A DNA stretch of 37,000 bases from Streptomyces phyllanthi (GCF_009377205.1 NZ_VJZE01000037.1:1-37000), one strand, 5' to 3'; shown: positions 6,934-16,395, counted from the first letter of the stretch. Notes: a model not told the origin generated them from the letters alone. Numbers and translations are program-made.

Positions 6934-9188
6934 GCAAGACGCCTCTGGACACGGTCGAGCACGCGGCCGAGACCCCCGACGTCGAGCTGCCCTGGGCCGA
7001 ACTGGGTCTGAAGAAGGACGAGTACGAGCGGATCCTCGGGATCCTCGGCCGCCGCCCGACCGGCGCCGAGCTCGCCATGTACTCGGTCATGTGGTCCGAG
7101 CACTGTTCGTACAAGTCCTCCAAGGTCCACCTCCGCCAGTTCGGCGAGAAGGCCCCGCAGTCCGACGCCCTGCTCGTCGGCATCGGTGAGAACGCCGGCG
7201 TCGTGGACGTCGGCCAGGGCTACGCGGTCACCTTCAAGGTCGAGTCGCACAACCACCCGTCGTATGTCGAGCCCTACCAGGGCGCGGCCACGGGCGTCGG
7301 CGGCATCGTGCGCGACATCATCGCGATGGGCGCGCGGCCGGTCGCCGTCGTCGACCCGCTGCGGTTCGGTGCGGCGGACCACCCCGACACCAAGCGCGTG
7401 CTGCCCGGTGTCGTCGCCGGCATCGGCGGCTACGGCAACTGCCTGGGCCTGCCCAACATCGGCGGCGAGGTCGTCTTCGACGCCTGCTACCAGGGCAACC
7501 CGCTGGTCAACGCCGGGTGCGTCGGTGTGATGCGGCACGAGGACATCCACCTCGCCAAGGCCTCCGGCGCGGGCAACAAGGTCATCCTGTACGGGGCCCG
7601 CACGGGCGGTGACGGTATCGGCGGCGCCTCCATCCTCGCCTCCGAGACCTTCGACGACGCCAAGCCCTCCAAGCGCCCCGCGGTCCAGGTCGGCGACCCC
7701 TTCCAGGAGAAGCTCCTCATCGAGTGCACCCTGGAGGCCTTCCAGGAGAAGCTGGTCGTCGGTATCCAGGACCTCGGCGCTGCCGGTCTGTCCTGCGCGA
7801 CGTCCGAGCTCGCCTCCAACGGCTCCGGCGGGATGCGCGTCACGCTGGACGACGTCCCCCTGCGCGACTCGACCCTCTCTCCTGAGGAGATCCTCATGAG
7901 CGAGTCGCAGGAGCGCATGTGCGCGGTCGTCGAGCCGGACAAGGTCGACCGCTTCCTCGAGATCTGCGACAAGTGGGACGTCATCGCCACCGTCATCGGC
8001 GAGGTGACCGACGGCGACCGCCTGGAGATCTACTGGCACGGCGGCAAGATCGTCGACGTCGACCCGCGTACGGTCGCGCACGACGGCCCCGTCTACGAGC
8101 GCCCGTACGCCCGCCCGTCCTGGCAGGACGAGCTCCAGTCGGACGACGCGAACAAGCTGCCCCGCCCGGCGACGTCAGAGGAGCTCAAGGACCAGGTCCT
8201 GAAGCTGGTGGCGTCTCCCAACCAGGCCTCCAAGTCCTGGATCACCTCCCAGTACGACCACTTCGTGCAGGGCAACACGGTTCTCGCCCAGCCCGAGGAC
8301 TCCGGGATGATCCGCATCGACGAGGAGTCCGGCCTCGGTGTCGCCCTCGCGACCGACGGCAACGGCCGGTACGCGAAGCTCGACCCGTACGCGGGCGCAC
8401 AGCTCGCGCTGGCGGAGGCGTACCGCAACGTCGCCACCACCGGCGCCAAGCCGCTCGCGGTCTCCGACTGCCTGAACTTCGGCTCGCCCGAGGACCCGGC
8501 GGTGATGTGGCAGTTCGCCGAGGCCGTCCGTGGACTCGCCGACGCCTGTCAGCAGCTGGGCACTCCGGTGACCGGCGGCAACGTGTCGCTGTACAACCAG
8601 ACGGGCGAGGCGGCGATCCACCCGACGCCGGTCGTCGCGGTCCTCGGCGTCATCGACGATGTGGCGCGCCGTACGCCGGTGGCCTTCCAGGAGGAGGGGC
8701 AGCTGCTCTACCTCCTCGGCGACACCCGTGAGGAGTTCGGTGGTTCGGCCTGGTCGCAGGTGGTCCACGACCACCTGGGCGGGCTGCCGCCGCAGGTGGA
8801 CCTGGAGCGTGAGCGGCTGCTCGCCGAGATCCTGATCTCCGCCTCCCGCGACGGCATGATCGACTCCGCGCACGACCTGTCCGACGGCGGTCTGATCCAG
8901 GCCGTGGTCGAGTCGGCCCTGCTCGGCGGCAAGGGCGCGCGGCTGGTGGTACCGGACGGGCTCGACGCCTTCACCTTCCTCCTCTCGGAGTCGGCGGGCC
9001 GCGCGGTCGTCGCCGTACCCCGCTCCGAGGAGGTCCGCTTCAACGACATGTGCGGCGCGCGCGGTCTGCCCGTCACCCGTATCGGTGTCGTGGACGGCGA
9101 CGCGGTGGAGGTCCAGGGCGAGTTCACGCTCACGCTGGACGAGCTGCGTACGGCGCACGAGGGGACCATCCCGGCCCTCCTCGCGTAG
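6930..9188 (+). CDS. purL: phosphoribosylformylglycinamidine synthase, PurL subunit
   Basis: A 752-aa small-form PurL that uses ATP to convert FGAR and channelled ammonia into FGAM. Two AIRS-like halves are visible. In the first, [42 protein letters not shown] and [14 protein letters not shown] carry the ATP- and Mg-binding residues; in the second, [25 protein letters not shown] and [10 protein letters not shown]. Length matches the Gram-positive type that needs PurS and PurQ. It is the last gene of the operon; a strong hairpin follows 16 bp after the stop. Confidence 0.98.
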   Translation: MSKTPLDTVEHAAETPDVELPWAELGLKKDEYERILGILGRRPTGAELAMYSVMWSEHCSYKSSKVHLRQFGEKAPQSDALLVGIGENAGVVDVGQGYAVTFKVESHNHPSYVEPYQGAATGVGGIVRDIIAMGARPVAVVDPLRFGAADHPDTKRVLPGVVAGIGGYGNCLGLPNIGGEVVFDACYQGNPLVNAGCVGVMRHEDIHLAKASGAGNKVILYGARTGGDGIGGASILASETFDDAKPSKRPAVQVGDPFQEKLLIECTLEAFQEKLVVGIQDLGAAGLSCATSELASNGSGGMRVTLDDVPLRDSTLSPEEILMSESQERMCAVVEPDKVDRFLEICDKWDVIATVIGEVTDGDRLEIYWHGGKIVDVDPRTVAHDGPVYERPYARPSWQDELQSDDANKLPRPATSEELKDQVLKLVASPNQASKSWITSQYDHFVQGNTVLAQPEDSGMIRIDEESGLGVALATDGNGRYAKLDPYAGAQLALAEAYRNVATTGAKPLAVSDCLNFGSPEDPAVMWQFAEAVRGLADACQQLGTPVTGGNVSLYNQTGEAAIHPTPVVAVLGVIDDVARRTPVAFQEEGQLLYLLGDTREEFGGSAWSQVVHDHLGGLPPQVDLERERLLAEILISASRDGMIDSAHDLSDGGLIQAVVESALLGGKGARLVVPDGLDAFTFLLSESAGRAVVAVPRSEEVRFNDMCGARGLPVTRIGVVDGDAVEVQGEFTLTLDELRTAHEGTIPALLA

Positions 9189-9204
9189 TCGTCCGTACGA
9201 CCAC

Positions 9205-9238
9205 GAAGGCCCCACCCGTTCCGACGGGCGGGGCCTTC
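9205..9238 (+). terminator. purSQL terminator
   Basis: A GC-rich hairpin has the arm GAAGGCCCCACCCGT pairing with ACGGGCGGGGCCTTC, with one internal mismatch and a short loop. It starts 16 bp after the purL stop and ends in CCTTC. There is no U tract, as is common in streptomycetes. Confidence 0.8.
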
Positions 9239-9414
9239 ACGCGTGTCGAGGCAGTACGGGGTGCCGGAAGCCGTTCGTCTGAGCTGTCAGAGGCGGGTGT
9301 TAATGTCGGCGGCGGTCATCGGGGGATGGGGGAGTGAGTGAGCAGGTCCGTCAACGTGCTGCTTGCTGTGCCTGGGGGCCGGCGGCAGGGCGGTGTGGGT
9401 GTGAAGAGGGCCGC

Positions 9415-10701
9415 GTGACGCCCTTCCTGCGGATTCCGGGCCGGGGCAGTCGCCGGAGCGATCACCTCAACCGGCTCGTGGTGATCGCCGCGGTGTTCGG
9501 CATCGGCCTGGGCGGCTGGGGCCTGTGGCTCGAGACCGAGGAGTACCTCGACCGCGCCGCCAGCCGCGAGAAGATCACAAAGGCCTGCGAGGGACTGGTC
9601 GACCCCGACCGGGTGCTCGGCCTCAACGGCGGCACCGCGCGGGCGCGCCCGGGCAGCGAACCGGACGACTCGATGTTCGATCTCGACGATCCGGACGCGC
9701 TGGCCATGATGCCCACGGGCTGCCTGATATACCGGGTCGGGGACCCCGGCACGTCGTACGAGCACTTCAAGCTCTCCGTCTGGCCGACCCCGTCCGACAG
9801 GTTCGCGCAGATCGTCGACGGATGGGACGACCCCTTCTCCGAGCGGATGTCGGCCCGGACCGGCGGCCTCACGCGCGAGGCCGACACGTCGGCTCCGTAC
9901 CCGCTCGGTGACGGGCGGCTCGGCGTGTACTACGACGACTTCGTCATCGTGAAGGCCCTGTGCTCCGACAAGCCGGGCGACAAGACCTCCCTCAACGTCA
10001 TGACGGTGGCCCGGTACTCCGAGACCGAGCCGGTCACGGACGCCGACCGTCACACCCTCGCCGAACTGGCCCGCACCGCCGCGGAGCGGGCGGCGGCCAA
10101 GGTGGGCTGCGCCGCCACACTGCCCGCCCTCCCGGCCGAGCTGCCCACGCCCACCGAGCGCCTGGTGAACGCGGAGTCCGCGAAGGGATCGTGCGGCTGG
10201 TACGCCGACTTCGTCGCGGAACGGGACCGTGTGCGCCTGCCCGACCGCGCCCTGACCGCACCGGTCGGCGCCCGTGCCCTGGAGGAGAGCTGCCTGCTCG
10301 CGGTGAGCGACAAGGAGGTGAGCAGGATCTGGTCCGGCCTCACCGAGGACGAGATCGGCTCCAGCAGCTTGCGCGATGTGCTGCGGACAGCACCCTGGTG
10401 GCTGCGGACCGAGTCCTACTTCGGCGACGAGGCCCACGAGGTCAAGGCGCAGGACTTCGGCAGCGAGCAGAGGCCCATCGACCACGGCACAGCCGGGGCC
10501 GACAAGGACGCCAAGGTCTGGTGGGCCTCCTCCCTCTGCGACGGACAGCCCGCCGTCCACACCCTGAGCGTCGAGTACCCGTACGAAAAGTACATACGGC
10601 AGCTGCTCCAGCCGCTCTTCAGGGCGTACGTCACCGACGTCGCCGCCCGCCGCGGCTGCAGGGACGTGAAGCTCCCGGCCGCGTCCACCTTCACGTCGTA
10701 A
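9415..10701 (+). CDS. membrane-anchored Cys-rich protein, paralogue A
   Basis: A 428-aa protein of unknown function. One transmembrane segment lies at about residues 20-38 (LVVIAAVFGIGLGGWGLWL), after a short Arg-rich stretch, so the rest should be outside the cell. The outer part has eight cysteines (about 58, 103, 183, 232, 260, 293, 375, 415), consistent with four disulfides. It is clearly paralogous to the next gene: both end in FRAYVTDVAARR-C and share GWY/AWY and W-W-A-S/T-S-L/V-C segments and cysteine order. GTG 9415 is preferred over the in-frame GTG 9334 because the transmembrane segment then starts near the N-terminus as in the paralogue, with GAGGG before it. It lies between purL and purF. 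Confidence 0.82.
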   Translation: MTPFLRIPGRGSRRSDHLNRLVVIAAVFGIGLGGWGLWLETEEYLDRAASREKITKACEGLVDPDRVLGLNGGTARARPGSEPDDSMFDLDDPDALAMMPTGCLIYRVGDPGTSYEHFKLSVWPTPSDRFAQIVDGWDDPFSERMSARTGGLTREADTSAPYPLGDGRLGVYYDDFVIVKALCSDKPGDKTSLNVMTVARYSETEPVTDADRHTLAELARTAAERAAAKVGCAATLPALPAELPTPTERLVNAESAKGSCGWYADFVAERDRVRLPDRALTAPVGARALEESCLLAVSDKEVSRIWSGLTEDEIGSSSLRDVLRTAPWWLRTESYFGDEAHEVKAQDFGSEQRPIDHGTAGADKDAKVWWASSLCDGQPAVHTLSVEYPYEKYIRQLLQPLFRAYVTDVAARRGCRDVKLPAASTFTS

Positions 10702-10720
10702 CCGCAGAAAGGGGGGGGCG

Positions 10721-11953
10721 GTGGACGTCCCGAACGGGATGCGCAAGTCCGTCAACGTGCTGCTGTGCCTGACCGCCGTGGCCGGGATCGGCTGGAGCGG
10801 CCCGGTCCTGTGGGACGAGTGGCGGACCTACCGGGCCGTGGGCGCCGGCTGCGCCGACCTTGTGCCGGTGCGCGAGGTGCGCGGCATGGACCACGCCGAC
10901 CCCGTGCTGCGCAACCGCCGCTCCCTCGACAGGGAAGACCTTCCCTCCGCCTGCCTGATCCAGAACGCGGGCGACGACGGAGACGCCTATGGCGCGTGGC
11001 TGTTCGAGGCGATGGTCGACGCGGGCCCGGGCAGCGGCCGCGACACCATCGTCTCCCGCCCCGAAGGCGAGCTGCCCGAACGCTTCGCCCGCATGGAGGT
11101 CCCTGTCGGCGCCGAAGTCTCCGGTCTCGCCGGACCCAGCGAGACCACCGTCCGCCTCGACTGCCCCGACGGCACCTACCGGGGCAAGCCGGCGCAGCGG
11201 ATCGAGGTCACCGCCGGAGCGGCCTACACCGGCATGTCGTCGTACCACCCCGAGCCCGCGACCCCCGGCGACCGCGAGCGCATGGCGGCCATCGCGGTCG
11301 CCGCGGCCGGCAACCTCGCCGAACGGCTCGGCTGCGCGAGCCGTCTGCCCACGCCCCCCGCCGAGCTGCCGCCCGTCCCGGAGCCGACCGCAGCCGGAAA
11401 GGCCGACGGCACCTGTGCCTGGTACGGGCGCCTGGAGTCACCCTCCCGCGAGCAACTCTGGATGCCCGACGAGGCGATGGGCGCCCCTGCCGACCCGCAC
11501 GTCTTCCGCGAGCGGTGCGCCCTGCTGCTGACCACCGACAGCGCCCGGACCCTCTTCGACACGGCCTACGCCGGAACGGAGGGCGTCAGTGACGACGAGG
11601 CCCCCTCCGGAGACCCTTCCGAGGCGTGGTGGGCCGATGTCCAGACCTTCTACGACCAGGACTCCCCGAGCGTCTACGTCGGCTCCACCGGCTCCAGCAA
11701 GGCCACCGACTCGCCCCTCGCCCCGGGCACCGCGGGCCGCCACAAGGACAGCGGCCTGTGGTGGGCCACCTCCGTCTGCGCGGACGAGCCCGCCGTCCAC
11801 GTCCTGCGCCTGCACTACGGCTACAGCTCCCTGTCCGAGCGCGCGGCCCCGCACTTCGAGCGGCTCTTCAGGGCGTACGTCACCGACGTCGCCGCCCGCC
11901 GCGACTGCACGGACCTGGAATTCCCCGTCGGCTCCACCTTCCGGGCGGACTAG
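10721..11953 (+). CDS. membrane-anchored Cys-rich protein, paralogue B
   Basis: A 410-aa protein, the tandem partner of the preceding gene, starting 19 nt after its stop behind a G-rich ribosome site (a run of eight G). A single transmembrane segment (about 10-26, VNVLLCLTAVAGIGWSG) is followed by an extracellular region with eight cysteines in the same order as paralogue A (GAGC, SAC, LDC, LGC, GTC, ERC, SVC, RRDC). The C-terminus FRAYVTDVAARRDC is nearly identical to A. Function unknown; co-transcription with A and conserved cysteines suggest a pair acting together at the cell surface. Its TAG stop overlaps a candidate -10 box for the next gene. Confidence 0.85.
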   Translation: MDVPNGMRKSVNVLLCLTAVAGIGWSGPVLWDEWRTYRAVGAGCADLVPVREVRGMDHADPVLRNRRSLDREDLPSACLIQNAGDDGDAYGAWLFEAMVDAGPGSGRDTIVSRPEGELPERFARMEVPVGAEVSGLAGPSETTVRLDCPDGTYRGKPAQRIEVTAGAAYTGMSSYHPEPATPGDRERMAAIAVAAAGNLAERLGCASRLPTPPAELPPVPEPTAAGKADGTCAWYGRLESPSREQLWMPDEAMGAPADPHVFRERCALLLTTDSARTLFDTAYAGTEGVSDDEAPSGDPSEAWWADVQTFYDQDSPSVYVGSTGSSKATDSPLAPGTAGRHKDSGLWWATSVCADEPAVHVLRLHYGYSSLSERAAPHFERLFRAYVTDVAARRDCTDLEFPVGSTFRAD

Positions 11954-11963
11954 GCTCATTGTC
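11951..11963 (+). promoter_or_regulatory. candidate leaderless promoter (-10 TAGGCT)
   Basis: TAGGCT at 11951-11956 is followed by 7 nt and then the ATG at 11964, the spacing expected for transcription starting on the A of the start codon. The TAG is also the stop codon of the upstream gene. The -35 region (about 11927-11933) is weak, and no ribosome-binding sequence precedes the ATG. Confidence 0.4.
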
Positions 11964-12761
11964 ATGCCCCCGGCCAGGAAACGCCCCCGTACCTACGACC
12001 CCGCCAAGATCCGCACGGCGGTCCTGGCCCAGTTCGGGGCCGTACGAGAAGCCGTACGCGCCCTGGGCGCCGACCAACTCGCCCTGCCCACCCGCCTCGG
12101 CGACTGGACCGTGCGGGAGCTCGCCGTGCATATCGCGATGGCCGTCGAGGCCGTCAGCCGGGCCATCGACCAGGAGCCGCCCGCGAAGTCGGAACTCTCC
12201 CTGCTGGAGTGGCCGTTCGCGACGGCCGCGTTCGCCGACGCCAACGCCGACCGCGTCCGCGCCTTCACCCGCGAGAACCCGGACCTCGACGCGCTGTACA
12301 CCCGCACCGGGCAGCGGTTCAGCGAACGGCTGGCCACCACCCCGGGCGAGAGGCTGCTCGCCACCCGTCCCGGCGCCATGAACCTCGCCGACTACCTGGT
12401 CACCCGCACCCTCGAACTCGTCGTCCACACCGACGACCTGAACGCGGCCGTGCCCGGCCTGGACATCCCGTACGACCGTCAGGCCCTCGCCGCCTGCACC
12501 CGGCTGCTCGCCGACGCGCTCGCCATGAGGGCGCCCGGCGGTTCGACCGAGGTGCGCGTGCCGCCGTACGCCGTGGTGCAGTGTGTCGAGGGGCCGCGGC
12601 ACACGCGCGGCACCCCGCCCAACGTCGTCGAGACCGACCCGCTGACCTGGATCCGGCTCGCGACAGGGCGTGAGGAGTGGGCAACCGCGGTCACCGAGGC
12701 GCGCGTCAGCGCGAGCGGCGAACGTGCCGACCTCGGCGATCTGCTGCCCCTCATGGGCTGA
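11964..12761 (+). CDS. maleylpyruvate isomerase family, mycothiol-dependent enzyme
   Basis: A 265-aa protein of the mycothiol-dependent maleylpyruvate isomerase N-terminal (DinB-like four-helix) family, about residues 15-160. LGDWTVRELAVHIAM and the later LVTRTLELVVHTDDL give the helix pattern and candidate metal-binding His residues. The C-terminal 90 residues resemble the SCP2-like domain often fused to it in actinomycetes. Such proteins use mycothiol or act as metal-dependent thiol transferases; the substrate here is unknown. The start at 11964 lacks a Shine-Dalgarno sequence but sits 7 nt after a TAGGCT box, suggesting a leaderless mRNA. It is 10 bp downstream of paralogue B, so read-through is also possible. 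Confidence 0.82.
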   Translation: MPPARKRPRTYDPAKIRTAVLAQFGAVREAVRALGADQLALPTRLGDWTVRELAVHIAMAVEAVSRAIDQEPPAKSELSLLEWPFATAAFADANADRVRAFTRENPDLDALYTRTGQRFSERLATTPGERLLATRPGAMNLADYLVTRTLELVVHTDDLNAAVPGLDIPYDRQALAACTRLLADALAMRAPGGSTEVRVPPYAVVQCVEGPRHTRGTPPNVVETDPLTWIRLATGREEWATAVTEARVSASGERADLGDLLPLMG

Positions 12762-12816
12762 CCACCACCGCGAAGTTCGAGGGGAACCGGTCATCCACCC
12801 CACCCGTCCCAGGGGC

Positions 12817-13629
12817 ATGGACAAGCAGCGACTGACCCTCACCGCCCTGACCCTGCTTCCGCTCGTGGTGGCCTGCGGCAGCGAGACGGCCGGCAGCGAC
12901 TCCGTCGGCTCGGACACCGGCGGCTCCCAGCTGTCCGTCACCGGCGTCCACTGGACCGTTGACAGCCTCACCGTCGACGGGAAGAAGAGCGAGCAGGCCC
13001 CCGACGGCGCCTACCTGGAGATCACCGAGGACGGCAAGGTCAACGGCAACTACGGCTGCAACGGCTTCGGGTCGACCGCGACCGTCGAGGGCGACAGCAT
13101 CACGTTCGGCAACGCACAGTCCACGGAGATGGCCTGCGACGACGTCCCGGCGACGTTCGAGGAGTCCCTCCGCGGCACCCTCGCCGACAAGGAGCTCAAG
13201 GCGGAGGTCGCCGACGGAAAGCTGACGCTCACCTCCAAGGCCGGCGACAAGGTCGTCCTCAGCGAGGAGAAGCCCGCCCAGCTCTACGGCACGAAGTGGA
13301 GGATCACCTCGCTCGTCGACAAGAAGACCTCTCAGCCCCTGGCGTCCGACGCGGCCGACAAGGCCTGGTTCAGCATCGACAAGAAGGACGGCACGCTCTC
13401 CGGCAGCCTCGGCTGCAACCAGATCACGGCCAAGGCGACCGTACGCGACGGTCAGATCACCCTCGGCACGCCCGGCACCACCCGCAGGATGTGCGACGGC
13501 TCACTCATGGACACCGAGCGAAGCCTGCTGGAACTCTTCAAGGGCGAGGTCGATTACAAGATCGATCACCGCACCATCACGTTGACCAGCGAGAACGACA
13601 AGGGGTTCAGCGCGGTCGCGGCCAAGTGA
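12817..13629 (+). CDS. META-domain lipoprotein
   Basis: A 270-aa secreted lipoprotein. A short signal peptide (LTLTALTLLPLVVAC) ends in a lipobox with the lipidated Cys at residue 20, followed by a Ser/Gly/Asp-rich linker. Two META (DUF306, HslJ-like) domains follow, at about 40-145 and 150-265. Each carries the family G-x-x-G-C-N motif (NYGCNGF, SLGCNQI) and a second Cys (EMACDD, RRMCDG) likely forming a disulfide. E. coli HslJ is linked to novobiocin resistance, but the role here is unknown. ATG 12817 was chosen because it gives a normal lipoprotein signal; AGGGG sits very close to it, so the ribosome site is poor. Confidence 0.85.
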   Translation: MDKQRLTLTALTLLPLVVACGSETAGSDSVGSDTGGSQLSVTGVHWTVDSLTVDGKKSEQAPDGAYLEITEDGKVNGNYGCNGFGSTATVEGDSITFGNAQSTEMACDDVPATFEESLRGTLADKELKAEVADGKLTLTSKAGDKVVLSEEKPAQLYGTKWRITSLVDKKTSQPLASDAADKAWFSIDKKDGTLSGSLGCNQITAKATVRDGQITLGTPGTTRRMCDGSLMDTERSLLELFKGEVDYKIDHRTITLTSENDKGFSAVAAK

Positions 13630-13677
13630 CGTACACGGGCAAGGGTCCCCTTACCGAAGAGATCCGAGATCACCGGA

Positions 13678-13714
13678 TTCGGACCAGTGCGCGATCTCGC
13701 CTACACTCGGTGGC
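13678..13714 (+). promoter_or_regulatory. purF promoter, predicted leaderless
   Basis: TTCGGA (13678-13683), 18-nt spacer, TACACT (13702-13707), then 7 nt to the GTG at 13715. Transcription should start on or next to the start codon. No ribosome-binding sequence precedes the GTG, which supports a leaderless mRNA. Confidence 0.6.
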
Positions 13715-15241
13715 GTGCCACGTGGTGACGGTCGACTCAATCACGATCTGCTCCCCGGTGAGAAGGGCCCCCAGGACGCGTGTGGCGTCTTCGGTGTCTG
13801 GGCTCCGGGCGAAGAGGTCGCAAAGCTCACGTACTTCGGGCTCTACGCCCTCCAGCATCGGGGCCAGGAATCCGCGGGTATCGCGGTCAGCAACGGCCGC
13901 CAGATCCTCGTCTTCAAGGACATGGGCCTCGTCTCGCAGGTCTTCGACGAGACCTCGCTCGGCGCGCTCCAGGGTCATATCGCGGTCGGTCACGCCCGCT
14001 ACTCGACCACTGGCGCCTCCGTGTGGGAGAACGCCCAGCCGACGTTCCGGGCCACCGCGCACGGCTCCATCGCGCTCGGCCACAACGGCAACCTGGTCAA
14101 CACGGCGCAGCTCGCCGAGCTGGTCGCCGACCTGCCCAAGCAGGAGGGCCGCTCCCCCCGCGTGGCGGCCACCAACGACACCGACCTCCTCACGGCGCTC
14201 CTCGCGGCCCAGGTCGACGAGGACGGCAAGCCGCTGACCATCGAGGAGGCCGCGCACGCGGTCCTCCCCAAGGTGCGCGGCGCCTTCTCGCTCGTCTTCA
14301 TGGACGAGCACACCCTCTACGCGGCCCGCGACCCGCAGGGCATCCGCCCGCTGGTCCTCGGCCGTCTGGAGCGCGGCTGGGTCGTCGCCTCCGAGAGCGC
14401 CGCCCTCGACATCTGCGGCGCCAGCTACGTCCGCGAGATCGAGCCGGGCGAGTTCGTCGCCATCGACGAGAACGGTCTGCGCACCTCCCGGTTCGCGGCA
14501 GCGAAGCCCAAGGGCTGTGTCTTCGAGTACGTGTACCTGGCCCGCCCGGACACGGACATCGCCGGCCGGAACGTGTACCTCAGCCGTGTCGAGATGGGCC
14601 GGAAGCTCGCCAAGGAGGCCCCCGCCGAGGCCGACCTGGTGATAGCGACCCCGGAATCCGGCACTCCGGCCGCGATCGGCTACGCGGAGGCGTCCGGCAT
14701 CCCCTTCGGCGCGGGTCTCGTGAAGAACGCGTACGTCGGCCGTACGTTCATCCAGCCCTCCCAGACGATCCGCCAGCTCGGCATCCGTCTGAAGCTGAAC
14801 CCCCTCAAGGAAGTCATCAAGGGCAAGCGCCTGGTCGTCGTCGACGACTCGATCGTCCGCGGCAACACCCAGCGGGCGCTGGTGCGCATGCTCCGCGAGG
14901 CCGGCGCCGCCGAGGTCCACATCCGGATCTCCTCGCCGCCGGTGAAGTGGCCCTGCTTCTTCGGCATCGACTTCGCCACCCGCGCCGAGCTCATCGCCAA
15001 CGGCATGACCATCGACGAGATCGGCACCTCGCTGGGCGCCGACTCGCTGGCGTACATCTCCATCGACGGCATGATCGAGGCGACCACCATCGCCAAGCCG
15101 AACCTGTGCCGTGCCTGCTTCGACGGTGAGTACCCGATGGAGCTTCCGGACCCCGAGCTGCTCGGCAAGCAGCTCCTGGAGACCGAGCTGGCCGCCGGGC
15201 CCGCCGCCACGGCCGCCGCCGACGCCATCCGCCGTCCGTAA
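13715..15241 (+). CDS. purF: amidophosphoribosyltransferase
   Basis: A 508-aa PurF, which makes phosphoribosylamine from PRPP and glutamine, the first committed step of purine synthesis. The nucleophile C23 follows a 22-residue propeptide (GPQDACGVFGVW), so this is the autoprocessed, iron-sulfur form. Cysteines in KGCVFEYVY, WPCFFGIDF and NLCRACFDGEYP would bind the 4Fe-4S cluster as in the Bacillus enzyme. The phosphoribosyltransferase site is VVVDDSIVRGNTQ. The GTG start is fixed by the propeptide length and sits 7 nt after a -10 box. purM follows 43 nt downstream. Confidence 0.97.
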   Translation: MPRGDGRLNHDLLPGEKGPQDACGVFGVWAPGEEVAKLTYFGLYALQHRGQESAGIAVSNGRQILVFKDMGLVSQVFDETSLGALQGHIAVGHARYSTTGASVWENAQPTFRATAHGSIALGHNGNLVNTAQLAELVADLPKQEGRSPRVAATNDTDLLTALLAAQVDEDGKPLTIEEAAHAVLPKVRGAFSLVFMDEHTLYAARDPQGIRPLVLGRLERGWVVASESAALDICGASYVREIEPGEFVAIDENGLRTSRFAAAKPKGCVFEYVYLARPDTDIAGRNVYLSRVEMGRKLAKEAPAEADLVIATPESGTPAAIGYAEASGIPFGAGLVKNAYVGRTFIQPSQTIRQLGIRLKLNPLKEVIKGKRLVVVDDSIVRGNTQRALVRMLREAGAAEVHIRISSPPVKWPCFFGIDFATRAELIANGMTIDEIGTSLGADSLAYISIDGMIEATTIAKPNLCRACFDGEYPMELPDPELLGKQLLETELAAGPAATAAADAIRRP

Positions 15242-15284
15242 GCGCCCGTGATCCCTGCCGTACGACACGAAAGTGCCCTTTGCC

Positions 15285-16349
15285 ATGTCTGAGACCGGTG
15301 CCAGCTACGCAGCCGCGGGCGTCGACATCGAGGCGGGCGACCGCGCCGTCGAGCTGATGAAGGAGTGGGTGAAGAAGACCCGCCGCCCCGAGGTCCTCGG
15401 CGGCCTCGGTGGCTTCGCCGGGCTCTTCGACGCCTCCGCCCTCAAGAACTACGAGCGCCCGCTGCTCGCCTCCGCCACGGACGGCGTCGGCACGAAGGTG
15501 GACATCGCCCGGCAGCTCGGCGTGTACGACACGATCGGCCACGACCTGGTCGCGATGGTCATGGACGACATCGTGGTGTGCGGGGCCGAGCCGCTGTTCA
15601 TGACCGACTACATCTGCGTCGGCAAGGTCCACCCCGAGCGGGTGGCGGCCATCGTCAAGGGCATCGCCGAGGGCTGTGTGCTGGCCGGCTGCGCCCTGGT
15701 GGGCGGTGAGACGGCCGAACACCCCGGTCTGCTGGGTCCGGACGACTTCGACGTCGCCGGCGCCGGTACGGGCGTCGTGGAGGCCGACCGGCTGCTGGGC
15801 GCCGATCGCATCCGCAAGGGTGACGCGGTCATCGCGATGGCGTCCTCCGGGCTTCACTCCAACGGGTACTCGCTGGTCCGGCACGTCCTGCTGAACCGCG
15901 GCGGCCTGGCGCTGGACGCGCACGTCGAGGAGCTCGGCCGCACGCTCGGCGAGGAACTGCTGGAGCCGACCAGGATCTACTCGCTGGACTGCCTGGCACT
16001 GACCCGCACCACCGAGGTACACGCGTTCAGCCATGTCACCGGCGGTGGACTCGCGGCGAACCTCGCCCGTGTCATCCCCGACGGCCTGCACGCGACCGTC
16101 GACCGCTCCACCTGGACCCCGGCCCCGGTGTTCGACCTCGTCGGCCGGACCGGTGACGTCGAGCGGCTGGAGCTGGAGAAGACCCTGAACATGGGCGTCG
16201 GCATGATCGCGATCGTGCCCGAGGGATCGGCGGACGTGGCGCTGGCGACCCTCGCCGACCGTGGGGTCGACGCATGGATCGCCGGTGAGATCACCGACCG
16301 TGGCGAGCACACGACGGGCGCGGCTCTGACCGGCGACTACGCAGGCTGA
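15285..16349 (+). CDS. purM: phosphoribosylformylglycinamidine cyclo-ligase (AIR synthetase)
   Basis: A 354-aa PurM that closes the imidazole ring (FGAM to AIR, step 5), acting directly after PurSQL. Characteristic segments are SYAAAGVDIEAGDRAVELMK at the N-terminus, the Mg/ATP loop ATDGVGTKVDIAR, VVCGAEPLFMTDYI, VGGETAEHPGLL and SSGLHSNGYSLVR. Length is normal. ATG 15285 is preferred; an in-frame GTG at 15273 would add four residues (MPFA). It probably shares a transcript with purF. A large hairpin lies 47 bp after the stop. Confidence 0.96.
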   Translation: MSETGASYAAAGVDIEAGDRAVELMKEWVKKTRRPEVLGGLGGFAGLFDASALKNYERPLLASATDGVGTKVDIARQLGVYDTIGHDLVAMVMDDIVVCGAEPLFMTDYICVGKVHPERVAAIVKGIAEGCVLAGCALVGGETAEHPGLLGPDDFDVAGAGTGVVEADRLLGADRIRKGDAVIAMASSGLHSNGYSLVRHVLLNRGGLALDAHVEELGRTLGEELLEPTRIYSLDCLALTRTTEVHAFSHVTGGGLAANLARVIPDGLHATVDRSTWTPAPVFDLVGRTGDVERLELEKTLNMGVGMIAIVPEGSADVALATLADRGVDAWIAGEITDRGEHTTGAALTGDYAG

Positions 16350-16395
16350 TCCCTCAGCCGGGAAGCCAGCCGGGAAGCGCGACGGCAGCGCAAAA

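Noticed and set aside
6642..9215. Long minus-strand frames opposite purQ and purL
   Set aside because: The plus strand encodes unmistakable PurQ and PurL; the opposite frames have no recognisable domain.
13670..16310. Minus-strand frames of 538 and 439 codons opposite purF and purM
   Set aside because: Shadow frames of purF and purM; no domains or ribosome sites.
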